Source: Ohtaekwangia sp036568665 (GTDB taxonomy: Bacteria; Bacteroidota; Bacteroidia; Cytophagales; Cyclobacteriaceae). From it: 64,000 nt of DNA. This document shows, in pieces, positions 8,647 through 17,274 of this stretch. How positions within the stretch are numbered: position 1 is the stretch's first letter; each line of letters opens with the position of its first letter. Where the stretch lies: NCBI RefSeq assembly GCF_036568665.1, contig NZ_DATCSD010000313.1, forward strand, positions 1-64,000, written 5' to 3'. The position numbers and the translations under genes are program-made. Under the pieces are notes generated by a model. The model saw only the letters and a list, made by a program, of their open reading frames with translations. It ran no database searches and had not been told where the DNA came from.

Positions 8647-11600
8647 TTACTTCTTCACAAATCGCGCTACCTGTCCCTTCTGATTCTTCACCAGGTATAC
8701 ACCTGCAGGAAGTTTGCTCACGTCTACATTCTTCACACCATCGGCTTTCATAACAATTACATCGAGGCTGCTGATGATCACGACATTTGCTTTTTGATTG
8801 AAATATAGTGTTTCATTGCCAACCGGGTTGGGATATAGCGTAAATGCCGGGTCCGCTGTTCCTTTACGGGTCAGCGATGTTATCCACGATGCTGATTTAC
8901 CATCAAAGTCGGTTTGTGTTAAGCGATAGTATGATAATCCGGGATACGGTTCTTCATCAACAAAATTATAGGTCTTGCGAATGGTAGAGTTACCGGCTCC
9001 ATCAATAGTCGTTATATATTCAAAATCCAACCCGGTAGATGAGCGCTCCAGCGTAAAGTAATCGTTGTTGATCTCGGTGTCTACAATCCAGTTAACCAAA
9101 GCAGTTGCTCCGTTGTCTTGTGCCCAGAATTTTTCGAGTGTTATCGGCAGTGGATTGGTTGGCGCTGTCGATGCCAACGTAAACGGACTAAAGCTGGTAA
9201 CAGCAGCCGAGGTTGGTATAGTGCCGTTGGAAGTAGAACCACTAGCCCCACCGTTGCCATGACTTACCCATCCTGTACCATTCCAGCGTGCTACACGCAG
9301 GTCTGCCAGGTTTGTTATATACCCGGCACCACCGCAGGCATTTTCATTCCAGCTTAATGTAACCACTACGTTAGAGCCACCGGCTGCACGATCCAGTATC
9401 CAATATTCACAACCGCTTACCGTATAGAAGCTCGGATCCCAGGTAGCTTTACCACCATACGTCTGGCCAGTGAGAAAATATTGCGCAGTAAATTGCGATG
9501 ATGCGGCAGGTGCAGCAATAGATATAGGTCTGTAATAATTACCGGCTCCTACCGGGAATGTAAATGCTGTCGTACCCGTCTTCCGCACCGGGCCATTTAC
9601 ATAGCTGTTGTTATTTGCACCACTCACAGATGTACCCGCAGGGAACAGCAGTAATGCCGTGGATGAACTGTTAAGTATACCTGAAGTAAAGGTAGCACTC
9701 GCGCCAATACTGATGTCTGTATTAAGTGTAACGGTGTTGGAAGTTTTGTTCATCACCAAACGTTGAAATACAGGCGTAACAGAGCCTGCTGTTTTACTGA
9801 TAGCCTGTGCGTTGCTTCCGGTTGTTTGTATAATGCCGGTTCCCCCACCCAACGTTAAGGTTGTTGTACTGTTGATCGTGATATCGCCAGCAAAATTGTT
9901 GGTTTGATTATAGGCTGGTAAAAATGCTCCGCTTGATAGTTTGGAAAATGTTACCGCACCATTATAGGTATCGCCTGTTCCGTTTGCCAACAGCCATTGC
10001 GCTGTACTGTTGTTGATCAGCACCGTAGTTCCGTTAAAGGTGTTACCTCCGCTGGAAGTATTGGTAGTGACACCATTCTTCTGTACAGTAGCCGCACCGT
10101 TGAATGTAGCTCCGTTCAGCAACACCTGAGGCGATGTAGCCGTAACATCGCCATTGAACTGTACAGTAGGACCAAGCTGAAGTAATGCCGAACCCGTAAG
10201 TATAACATTCTGCGCGGTGCTTCCGGCTTGTGTAAAGCGTTGCATCCACAACGTTCCGGTTGTGAAACCAGTAGCTCCCACCGATATCGTTTTACCACTT
10301 GCAAGAGTAGCCGAACCGGATGTGTTTTCGCAGAAATATACTCCTGTGCCGGATGTACTGTTCACCGCTATATTTCCGTTGAATGCGTTGCTTCCTGAAA
10401 AAGCAGAGCGGATATACCCGGTTCCGGTGTTAGTCAGCGTTACATCACCATTGTAAGTACTGGCCGACAACAGTTCCAGCAGTATGGTGCTTGAACCACT
10501 GCTTATCAAAGTAGCCGTACCATTAAATGTATTGTTACCGTTAGTATATAATTGAGCACTGCTGCTGTTTGTAATGATAGCACTGCCTCCAAAAGTATTA
10601 TTTCCTAAACCTGTATTGTTAGTGGCTCCGTATTTTTCGAGCAATGTAGTAGCCCCGTTGTAGCTGCATCCATCCAGGTATAATTGAGAGCCTTTAAAAT
10701 CAACATTCCCATCAAAGCTTGAGGCTGGCCCTACGCGTAATATAGATGCGACATTCAAAGTCTGTGCAGTGCTACCGGTTTGCGTAAAGCGTGCGAGGCG
10801 CAATTCACCGGAAGTAAACCCGGAAGCACCAATAGCGATGGTCTTTCCTGCAGCAAGCGTAGATGTACCACCGTTCGATCCGAAATATACTCCACTCCCC
10901 GATGTTGCATTCACCGTAATGTTTCCATTATATACTGTACCCGCTACGTTGTCAGACAACAATATATAGGATGCCGTGCTGTTGTTATTCAGTGTAAGAT
11001 CATTATTGAATGAATCGAGTGTAGTAACCCCGGAGCGTAACCATCCGCTGCCAGAGTTGGTCAAGGTAGTTACACCATTGAAGATATTGCTTCCGTTACT
11101 GTCATCGTTAGTAGCACCGGTCTTTTCGAGCAGCGTCACACCATTGTAAGTACATCCGTTCAAAAATAAACGTGGCGCTTTGAAATTAACATTACCATTA
11201 AACGTAGATGTAGGCCCGAGATATAGCGAGCTTGTTCCCGTTAATGTAAGACTTTGAGGCGTTGTTCCCAGCTGAGTAAAGTGTATCAGACTGAGTCTTC
11301 CTGTGGTAAGTCCGCTGCTGCCAACCGAAATAGTTTTCGTGTCAGCCAGTGTAGCCGTACCGGTACTTTCGCAGAAAAATATACCGGTTCCTCCTGTTGA
11401 GTTCACCACTATATTTCCACCAAAGGTGTTTGTTCCTAAATATCCGATGCGAATAGAAGAAGAACCGGTATTAGTAAAGGTAACGTCATTGTTATACGTA
11501 CCACCGGAGTAACGCTCCAGGAGTATATCAGCCGAACCACTGTTGATGATCGAAGTAACACCGTTAAATATATTGTCGCCATTGGTGCGCAGGTAGCCGC

Positions 11601-14460
11601 TGCCACTATTCACAATAGTAGTTGTCCCTCCAAAAACATTGGCTCCTGTACCTATATTGGCAGTGGCTCCGGTTTTCTCCAGGTAAGCTGCTCCATTATA
11701 AGAAGCACCATCCAGGTATAATTGTGGCGATCTAAAATCAACATTGCCATTGAATGTACTGGTTGGTCCTACACGCAGCAGGGCTGTTCCTGTAAGAGCA
11801 AGTGTCTGGGCTGTATTGCCTACTTGTGTGAAGCGACTCAGACGCAATTCACCGGAAGAGAAACCACCTGCTCCCACGGCTATCGTATAACCATCCGAAA
11901 GTGTTGCCGTAGCACCGTTGGTCTCTGCAAAATATATAGCCGTACCGGTAGTGTTACTTACCGATACATTTCCACTAAAGGTAGTGCTGCCTGCATAAGC
12001 CATGCGTATACTGGACGTACCGTTGTTGATCAATGTAAGATCACTATTGTAAACACTGCCTGAAGTATACTCAAGAAGAATCTGGTTACCGGTACTCAGC
12101 AACGTAGCAGGTCCGTTAAAAGTGTTGCTTCCATTGGTATACAGAAAAGAAGAACCGCTGTTTACAATAGTAGTGTTTCCTGAAAATATATTTCCGCCAA
12201 GTCCGGTGTTACCATTGGCGCCTGTTTTCTCCAGGTAGTTTGTAGTACCGTTGTAAGTAGCTCCATCCAGGAGAAGTTGTGGTGCTTTAAAATTTACATC
12301 GCCACCGAAAGTAGTACTCGAGCCTACACGTAATATCGATGAAGCTCCTCCTAAGGCAAGCGTTGATGCGGCTGTTCCCAGCTGAGTAAATCTGCGGAAT
12401 CGTAATTCACCCGAAGTAAAACCTGTGGCTCCTATGGAAACACTTTTACCCGCGGCCAGCACAGAACTCCCGGCTGTGTTATTGGAGAAGTATATACCTG
12501 TGCCAGAAGAAGCATTCAGAATTATATTGCCATTGAAATTATTCGGACCCGAATTGTGTGCAAGGTAAATCAGGTTCGATCCTGAATTGGTTACCGTAAG
12601 ATCACCACTGAATGTATCAGCCGTTGTATTCGCCAACAGAAAATAACCCGAGCCTGAATTAACGATGGTCGCAGTGCCGCTAAACGTATTGCCGCCATTG
12701 CTGGCATCATCAGTTGCTCCGGTCTTTTCAATATAGGCCGATCCGCCATAGGTACATCCATGTAATCGAACACGAGGCGAAGCAAATGTTACATCGCCTC
12801 CTATCGATGAGCCGGGACCAATCTGTAGTATAGCATTGCCGGTAAAGGTAAGCGACACCGGTGTAGTTCCGTTTTGTGTAAAGTTTGAAAGCTGGAATGT
12901 TCCGGCAGAAAATCCGGCAGCACCAACAGTTATAGTATAGCCCGGCATCATCGTAACAGTTCCGGTTCCTGCAGCCATATCTATACCTGCAGATGTAGTA
13001 CTGTTGATCGTTACATTGTTATTGAAAATAACATCGCCTAAGTTACCAACAAAGAACTCACCGTTATTCGAAGAGCTGGAAGTAAAAATTACCGGGCCGT
13101 TAAAAGTTGTCAGTGTACCTGCGTCGTAGCTGATGTGTACATCACTGGTGTTACCATCACTGGTAAAAGAGGTGGTCCCGTTAAAGGTTACTGAAGAACC
13201 TGTGAGTCGCGATACCTGCACGCGGTTGGCATCTACCGTAGGATCACCCGAACTATAGAATGTAGCATTCGCATTGAAGACGGTTCCGGCAGAGCTTTGC
13301 CCTACACGAATACGACCACCGCCCAATGCATGAAAGGTAGCATCCGCCTGGAATGTATCGCCTGCATCGGCACTGTTCGAGCCGAGCACAAGATCAGCAT
13401 CACCCGTGTTTGTGAAGTCCGTTACACCCATGAAGAGATTTCCTCCACGTGAATTACCCGTATTGCTGTCGCTGGTTTGTGTAAAGGTTCCGGTGTTGTT
13501 AAAGGTACTGCTGTTAAAAATCAGCACCGGAGAAGAAGTTGTTAACGCACCATTGAAGACAGAAGAGGGTCCTAACGTAAGTGTAGCCGTACCGTTGCCT
13601 GCCAGTATAAGCGACTGACTTGTACCGCCTGCCTGCGTAAAGCTCGATAATTGTAAATTACCACATCCCGAAGCACCATAACTCGCTACACTGATGGTTT
13701 GCCCTGCGGCCAGTGTTGAAGAACCTCCGTTATACCCGAAGATCACCGAGCCGGTAGAGTTATAGTTAATCGAAACAGAACCGTTGAGTATATTTCCTGC
13801 AGAAGCCCGCGCGATCATGATAGCAGCGGTACTGTTGCTATTGATCGTTACAGCACCATTGAAAGTATCAGGAGATGTTCCTCCTAATTGCAACTGGCCC
13901 GAGCCTGTGTTGGTAAGAGTAACTGCACCGCCAAATGTATTTCCACCGGTACCATTATCATTGGTAGCACCGCTTTTCGTAATGTCTATATCTGCTGTAA
14001 AAACTGATCCGCTGAACAGCACACGGCCTGAACTACCATTAACCGTAGCAGTAAATTGTGTTCCCTGAAAGGTTGTAAGACCGGCCGTGTTCAACGTTAG
14101 CGAACCGGTAGCCCCCGAGTTGGAAACTGTACCAACTGCAAAGTTATTGGTACCCGTGGTGGTGAGTATATTTCCATTGAGATCAATTGTGCCGGTATAA
14201 TTTGTAATCATCGACATGCCGCCAACGGTCGGGCTAATGTCCAGCACGCAGGTTCCGGTTCTTCCTCCCGCACCATCAAAGATGGCTACATTTCCGCTGC
14301 CGGGTACAGATGCTCCCCCGGTTCCTCCGGAGGCCGTTGACCAGTTTGCAGAATTGTTCCAGTTAGACGATACGGTTGATATCCAATAGCGATTTTGAGC
14401 TATCCCTTGATAGGAAATGAATAGCGCGGCCATTACAGCCAGGAGGTAAATTTTTTTCAT
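8647..14460 (-). CDS. Giant repeat-rich secreted protein with T9SS sorting domain
   Basis: The 1937-residue product starts with a signal peptide (MKKIYLLAVMAALFISYQGI, cleavage after AQ) and ends with a type A T9SS sorting domain (FTLYPNPVGNETLYF ... LPAGVYLVKNQKGQVARFVKK). It should therefore cross the inner membrane by Sec and the outer membrane by T9SS. The middle is dominated by at least seven tandem units of about 164-186 residues (the central spacing is larger, ~250). Each has a version of FTQxGxTAQTL, LRVGPxSTFNGNVDF, LYLDGxxYNG, LEKTGAT, NTFNG and NSGSG. The Gly/Asn/Ser/Thr-rich, regularly spaced short strands suggest a parallel beta-helix, an adhesin-like architecture. A fibronectin-like domain (about residues 1760-1850) precedes the tail. 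No catalytic motif is seen. Surface adhesion or gliding cargo is an inference. Confidence 0.9.
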   Translation of the reverse strand: MKKIYLLAVMAALFISYQGIAQNRYWISTVSSNWNNSANWSTASGGTGGASVPGSGNVAIFDGAGGRTGTCVLDISPTVGGMSMITNYTGTIDLNGNILTTTGTNNFAVGTVSNSGATGSLTLNTAGLTTFQGTQFTATVNGSSGRVLFSGSVFTADIDITKSGATNDNGTGGNTFGGAVTLTNTGSGQLQLGGTSPDTFNGAVTINSNSTAAIMIARASAGNILNGSVSINYNSTGSVIFGYNGGSSTLAAGQTISVASYGASGCGNLQLSSFTQAGGTSQSLILAGNGTATLTLGPSSVFNGALTTSSPVLIFNSSTFNNTGTFTQTSDSNTGNSRGGNLFMGVTDFTNTGDADLVLGSNSADAGDTFQADATFHALGGGRIRVGQSSAGTVFNANATFYSSGDPTVDANRVQVSRLTGSSVTFNGTTSFTSDGNTSDVHISYDAGTLTTFNGPVIFTSSSSNNGEFFVGNLGDVIFNNNVTINSTTSAGIDMAAGTGTVTMMPGYTITVGAAGFSAGTFQLSNFTQNGTTPVSLTFTGNAILQIGPGSSIGGDVTFASPRVRLHGCTYGGSAYIEKTGATDDASNGGNTFSGTATIVNSGSGYFLLANTTADTFSGDLTVTNSGSNLIYLAHNSGPNNFNGNIILNASSGTGIYFSNNTAGSSVLAAGKSVSIGATGFTSGELRFRRFTQLGTAASTLALGGASSILRVGSSTTFGGDVNFKAPQLLLDGATYNGTTNYLEKTGANGNTGLGGNIFSGNTTIVNSGSSFLYTNGSNTFNGPATLLSTGNQILLEYTSGSVYNSDLTLINNGTSSIRMAYAGSTTFSGNVSVSNTTGTAIYFAETNGATATLSDGYTIAVGAGGFSSGELRLSRFTQVGNTAQTLALTGTALLRVGPTSTFNGNVDFRSPQLYLDGASYNGAAYLEKTGATANIGTGANVFGGTTTIVNSGSGYLRTNGDNIFNGVTSIINSGSADILLERYSGGTYNNDVTFTNTGSSSIRIGYLGTNTFGGNIVVNSTGGTGIFFCESTGTATLADTKTISVGSSGLTTGRLSLIHFTQLGTTPQSLTLTGTSSLYLGPTSTFNGNVNFKAPRLFLNGCTYNGVTLLEKTGATNDDSNGSNIFNGVTTLTNSGSGWLRSGVTTLDSFNNDLTLNNNSTASYILLSDNVAGTVYNGNITVNATSGSGVYFGSNGGTSTLAAGKTIAIGASGFTSGELRLARFTQTGSTAQTLNVASILRVGPASSFDGNVDFKGSQLYLDGCSYNGATTLLEKYGATNNTGLGNNTFGGSAIITNSSSAQLYTNGNNTFNGTATLISSGSSTILLELLSASTYNGDVTLTNTGTGYIRSAFSGSNAFNGNIAVNSTSGTGVYFCENTSGSATLASGKTISVGATGFTTGTLWMQRFTQAGSTAQNVILTGSALLQLGPTVQFNGDVTATSPQVLLNGATFNGAATVQKNGVTTNTSSGGNTFNGTTVLINNSTAQWLLANGTGDTYNGAVTFSKLSSGAFLPAYNQTNNFAGDITINSTTTLTLGGGTGIIQTTGSNAQAISKTAGSVTPVFQRLVMNKTSNTVTLNTDISIGASATFTSGILNSSSTALLLFPAGTSVSGANNNSYVNGPVRKTGTTAFTFPVGAGNYYRPISIAAPAASSQFTAQYFLTGQTYGGKATWDPSFYTVSGCEYWILDRAAGGSNVVVTLSWNENACGGAGYITNLADLRVARWNGTGWVSHGNGGASGSTSNGTIPTSAAVTSFSPFTLASTAPTNPLPITLEKFWAQDNGATALVNWIVDTEINNDYFTLERSSTGLDFEYITTIDGAGNSTIRKTYNFVDEEPYPGLSYYRLTQTDFDGKSASWITSLTRKGTADPAFTLYPNPVGNETLYFNQKANVVIISSLDVIVMKADGVKNVDVSKLPAGVYLVKNQKGQVARFVKK
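10227..13645. repeat. Coding tandem repeats within the giant gene
   Basis: The conserved FTQ block of each unit falls near 10240, 10780, 11275, 11825, 12385, 12875 and 13635, a spacing of roughly 490-560 bp except for the last interval of about 760 bp. The DNA is diverged between units but keeps long shared stretches. The locus is thus a substrate for unequal recombination and a risk for assembly collapse. Confidence 0.8.
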
Positions 14461-14673
14461 GGTTTTGGGCTCCCAGGAATTTTATGCCAATATATAACGA
14501 ATTGGTACGAGTGGTAACATATATGTTTAAATTATCACTTCTAGCATGGTAATGGCGATTAAATTCCACGTATTACGTGAGACATATTCCAGCGTGTTAC
14601 TGCGTTTAGGCTATACGTTGGAATCAAATCTCTAAAAGAGACAATCAATTCCCCGGCATATTTCGGATCTTAT

Positions 14674-14681
14674 TACCTTTG
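14674..14681 (+). promoter_or_regulatory. -7 promoter element of rnpB
   Basis: TACCTTTG matches the Bacteroidota -7 consensus TAnnTTTG exactly and ends 7 nt before the predicted 5' end of RNase P RNA at 14688, which is the right distance for a -7 box. No strong -33 TTG is visible upstream. Confidence 0.7.
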
Positions 14682-14687
14682 CATCAG

Positions 14688-15072
14688 CAAGCCGCCTTAT
14701 CGCTCTCGCAAGAGGGAGGAAAGTCCGGGCAACACAGGGCAGCGTACTTCCTAACAGGAAGGTCTTGTTGAGTTATATCAGCGGGAACAGACAGTGCCAC
14801 AGAAAACAAACTACCTGATCCCGACTTGTCGGGATTGGGAAAAGGTGAAAAGGTGAGGTAAGAGCTCACCGCTCTGATGGTGACATGAGAGGCATGGTAA
14901 ACCTTACGCGTTGAAAGGTCAAATAGGCTTCGGTTGGAGCGGCTCGTTCCATATATCAGCAATGATATATACCGAAGCGGGTAGACTGATTGATTCCGGC
15001 TGTGAGGCCAGGAACAGATAAATGATAAGGACTCCCGCTCTGCGGGATGACAGAACCCGGCTTATAAGCTTG
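14688..15072 (+). ncRNA. rnpB: RNase P RNA (bacterial type A)
   Basis: The catalytic RNA of RNase P, which matures tRNA 5' ends. The universally conserved 5' block GAGGAAAGTCCGGGC is at 14716-14730. The middle block GGTCAAATAGG lies near 14918, and the 3' block GACAGAACCCGGCTTAT starts near 15049. The P4 partners are therefore present, and P1 can form between CAAGC at 14688-14692 and GCTTG at 15068-15072. An extra stable hairpin (ATCCCGAC/GTCGGGAT near 14818-14835) is a peripheral helix. Ends were set from P1 and the flanking promoter and terminator, so they may be off by a few nucleotides. Length is about 385 nt. Confidence 0.96.
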
Positions 15073-15080
15073 TTATTTTT

Positions 15081-15119
15081 AAACCTGCTTCGCGAATGCC
15101 CAGCAGGTTTATTTATTTT
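15081..15119 (+). terminator. Intrinsic terminator after rnpB
   Basis: AAACCTGCT (15081-15089) pairs with AGCAGGTTT (15102-15110), followed by ATTTATTTT. It lies 9 nt downstream of the RNase P RNA 3' helix. Confidence 0.85.
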
Positions 15120-15137
15120 AGCACACTGGCTTCAACG

Positions 15138-15170
15138 GTTAATCGCTATCCGGTAATCGTTAAGCTTAAC
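15138..15170. repeat. Distant copy of the GTTAATCG/TATCCGGTAATCG word repeat
   Basis: The stretch GTTAATCGCTATCCGG followed by TAATCGTTAAGCTTAAC uses the same words as the repeats at 8369-8636. It lies in the leader just upstream of the response-regulator gene at 15180. Confidence 0.5.
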
Positions 15171-15179
15171 CAAAAATCT

Positions 15180-16331
15180 ATGGCAAAAATTCTCATCATC
15201 GAAGACGACAACAAGATCCGCGCAATACTGAAAGAGATTCTGGAAGAAAAAGAACACGATGTTCAGGAAGCAGCAGACGGACAGGAAGGATTTAAAAAAC
15301 TGGAACAAGGTAATTTTGATCTTTGCATCTGCGATATAAAAATGCCCAAGATGGATGGCCTCGAAGTTTTAGAGAAAGCCAAAGAAGCCGGTATATCTTC
15401 CAACTTCATTATTATATCGGCACACGGTACGATCGATGTAGCGGTGGAAGCGGTGAAAAAAGGTGCGTTCGATTTTCTGCAAAAACCTTTTGACCTCGGG
15501 CGCCTGGAGATAACGTTGCGAAATGCACTCGATAAATCCAGCCTTGTTAAAGAGACCAAGACGTTAAAGAAAAAGATATCGAAGAAATTCGACATGATCG
15601 GTGAGTCTGCTCCTATACTTGAAGTAAAGGAGATGATCGAAAAGGTAGCGCCTACCGATGCACGTGTGTTGGTGAATGGCCCTAACGGTTCGGGGAAAGA
15701 ATTAGTGGCGAGATGGATACACGAGAAGAGCAAGCGCGCAGACGGACCATTGATCGAAGTAAACTGCGCAGCAATACCATCGGAATTAATCGAGAGTGAA
15801 TTGTTCGGACACGAGAAAGGTTCATTTACTTCGGCTATCAAACAACGCCTGGGTAAATTTGAATTGGCGGAGAATGGCACGTTATTTCTCGATGAGATAG
15901 GCGACATGAGTTTATCGGCACAAGCCAAAGTATTACGCGCACTGCAAGAGAGTAAAATATCGCGCGTGGGTGGCGATAAGGAGATCACGGTAAATGTACG
16001 TGTAGTAGCAGCTACTAATAAAGATTTGCGAAAGGAAATTGAAGAGAATCGTTTTCGCGAAGATTTGTACCATCGCCTCAGTGTAATTGTTATTAAAGTA
16101 CCAGCTCTCAACGACCGGAAGGAAGATATACCCTTACTGGTTGATAAATTTCTGCAGGATATAGCGGATGAATACGGAGCGAAAAAGAAATCGATCAACG
16201 CAAAGGCTATTACACAATTAAAGGAACACAACTGGACGGGTAACATACGCGAACTGCGCAACGTGGTGGAGCGACTGGTAATTATGAGTGGTGACGAGAT
16301 TTCGCAGGAGGACGTTAAAAAATATATTTAG
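15180..16331 (+). CDS. NtrC-like response regulator: receiver + AAA+ sigma-54 domain, no HTH
   Basis: The ATG at 15180 was chosen because the receiver domain begins there (MAKILIIEDDNKIRAILKEI); earlier in-frame starts lie in the rnpB terminator. Of 383 residues, the receiver is 1-120 with phospho-acceptor D52 and conserved K102. The AAA+ domain is 138-375 with Walker A GPNGSGKE (167-174), Walker B GTLFLDEIGD (233-242) and an arginine-rich sensor region. The sigma-54 contact loop, normally GAFTGA, reads GSFTSA (214-219). The protein ends right after the AAA+ lid, so the Fis-type DNA-binding domain is absent. Such regulators would act from solution or not through canonical sigma-54 activation. 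No kinase partner is adjacent. Confidence 0.9.
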   Translation: MAKILIIEDDNKIRAILKEILEEKEHDVQEAADGQEGFKKLEQGNFDLCICDIKMPKMDGLEVLEKAKEAGISSNFIIISAHGTIDVAVEAVKKGAFDFLQKPFDLGRLEITLRNALDKSSLVKETKTLKKKISKKFDMIGESAPILEVKEMIEKVAPTDARVLVNGPNGSGKELVARWIHEKSKRADGPLIEVNCAAIPSELIESELFGHEKGSFTSAIKQRLGKFELAENGTLFLDEIGDMSLSAQAKVLRALQESKISRVGGDKEITVNVRVVAATNKDLRKEIEENRFREDLYHRLSVIVIKVPALNDRKEDIPLLVDKFLQDIADEYGAKKKSINAKAITQLKEHNWTGNIRELRNVVERLVIMSGDEISQEDVKKYI

Positions 16332-16375
16332 CCTCTGCACGTCTATACTACCGGATCAGTTCACCAGCATTCTTT

Positions 16376-17260
16376 ATGAGCACAATCAAAAAGATCGCTT
16401 TTATTGGAGCTACCGGTATGATAGGCAAGCCAGTAGCCCTTGCGTTGCACCGGGCCGGTTATGAAATTACCGTGCTAGCTCGCGACAGCACCAAAGCCCG
16501 CACTATATTTCCCGAAGATATTCATATTCAGCAGGGCGACATAAAGCATATAGCCGATCTGCAAAAACTCTTTAAAGGTCAGGATGCGATCTATATAAAT
16601 CTGAACCTTAACCTGAATGATGGCGCAGGCGCGTGGCATTCTGAACGCGAAGGGTTGGATAATATACTTGCTGCGGCAAAAGAATTCTCTATAAAACGTA
16701 TAGCCATGACCAGCTCGGTAGTTAAAAATTACCAGGGCATGAATGGATTTAAATGGTGGGTATTCGATCTGAAACAACAGGCTATCGAAAAGATCAAAGC
16801 ATCGGGTATACCTTATACCATCTTTTACCCTTCTACATTTATGGAAAACTTCATAAGCACGTATCGAAGAGGTAACAAGATTTTACTGGCTGGCACTTCG
16901 CATCACAAAATGTATTTCATTGCTGGCAGTGATTTCGGTAAACAGGTTGGTCGCGCACTTGAATTACCGGAGACTGAAAACAAAGAATATATCATACAAG
17001 GCCCAGAAGGTTTTACGGCCGATGAAGCTGCTGAAGTGTTCATCAAACATGCTCCGGATACTACACTGAAAATATCACGGGCTCCGCTGGGACTATTAAA
17101 ATTTATAGGCATGTTCAGCAACTCCGTGAACTATGGTCACAAAATTATCTATGCGCTGAATAATTACCCGGAGAAATTTGAGAGTACAGAGACGTGGAAT
17201 CTGCTCGGTAAACCAACTGTAACGCTAACTGACTACGCCAAATCCGGAGGAAGTATATAA
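16376..17260 (+). CDS. NmrA-like NAD(P)-binding atypical SDR protein
   Basis: The 294-residue Rossmann-fold protein has the N-terminal nucleotide-binding motif IAFIGATGMIGKPVALAL, a GDIKHIADLQKLFKG acidic-residue strand typical of the family, and MTSSVVKN. The active-site region reads PYTIFYPSTFMENFI, without a canonical YxxxK. Atypical SDRs of the NmrA type act as redox sensors, quinone reductases or isomerases; the substrate here is unknown. It stands 45 bp after the response regulator on the same strand and convergent with menC (15 bp apart). Confidence 0.85.
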   Translation: MSTIKKIAFIGATGMIGKPVALALHRAGYEITVLARDSTKARTIFPEDIHIQQGDIKHIADLQKLFKGQDAIYINLNLNLNDGAGAWHSEREGLDNILAAAKEFSIKRIAMTSSVVKNYQGMNGFKWWVFDLKQQAIEKIKASGIPYTIFYPSTFMENFISTYRRGNKILLAGTSHHKMYFIAGSDFGKQVGRALELPETENKEYIIQGPEGFTADEAAEVFIKHAPDTTLKISRAPLGLLKFIGMFSNSVNYGHKIIYALNNYPEKFESTETWNLLGKPTVTLTDYAKSGGSI

Positions 17261-17274
17261 ATTAAATTATATAG

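Noticed and set aside
10227..13645. Regularly spaced repeats that could be taken for a CRISPR array
   Set aside because: The repeats are ~500 bp apart, in frame and code for a repeated protein unit, so they are not CRISPR.
15096..15179. Longer start for the response regulator
   Set aside because: The extra 28 residues lie in the rnpB terminator and repeat, and the receiver domain starts at 15180.
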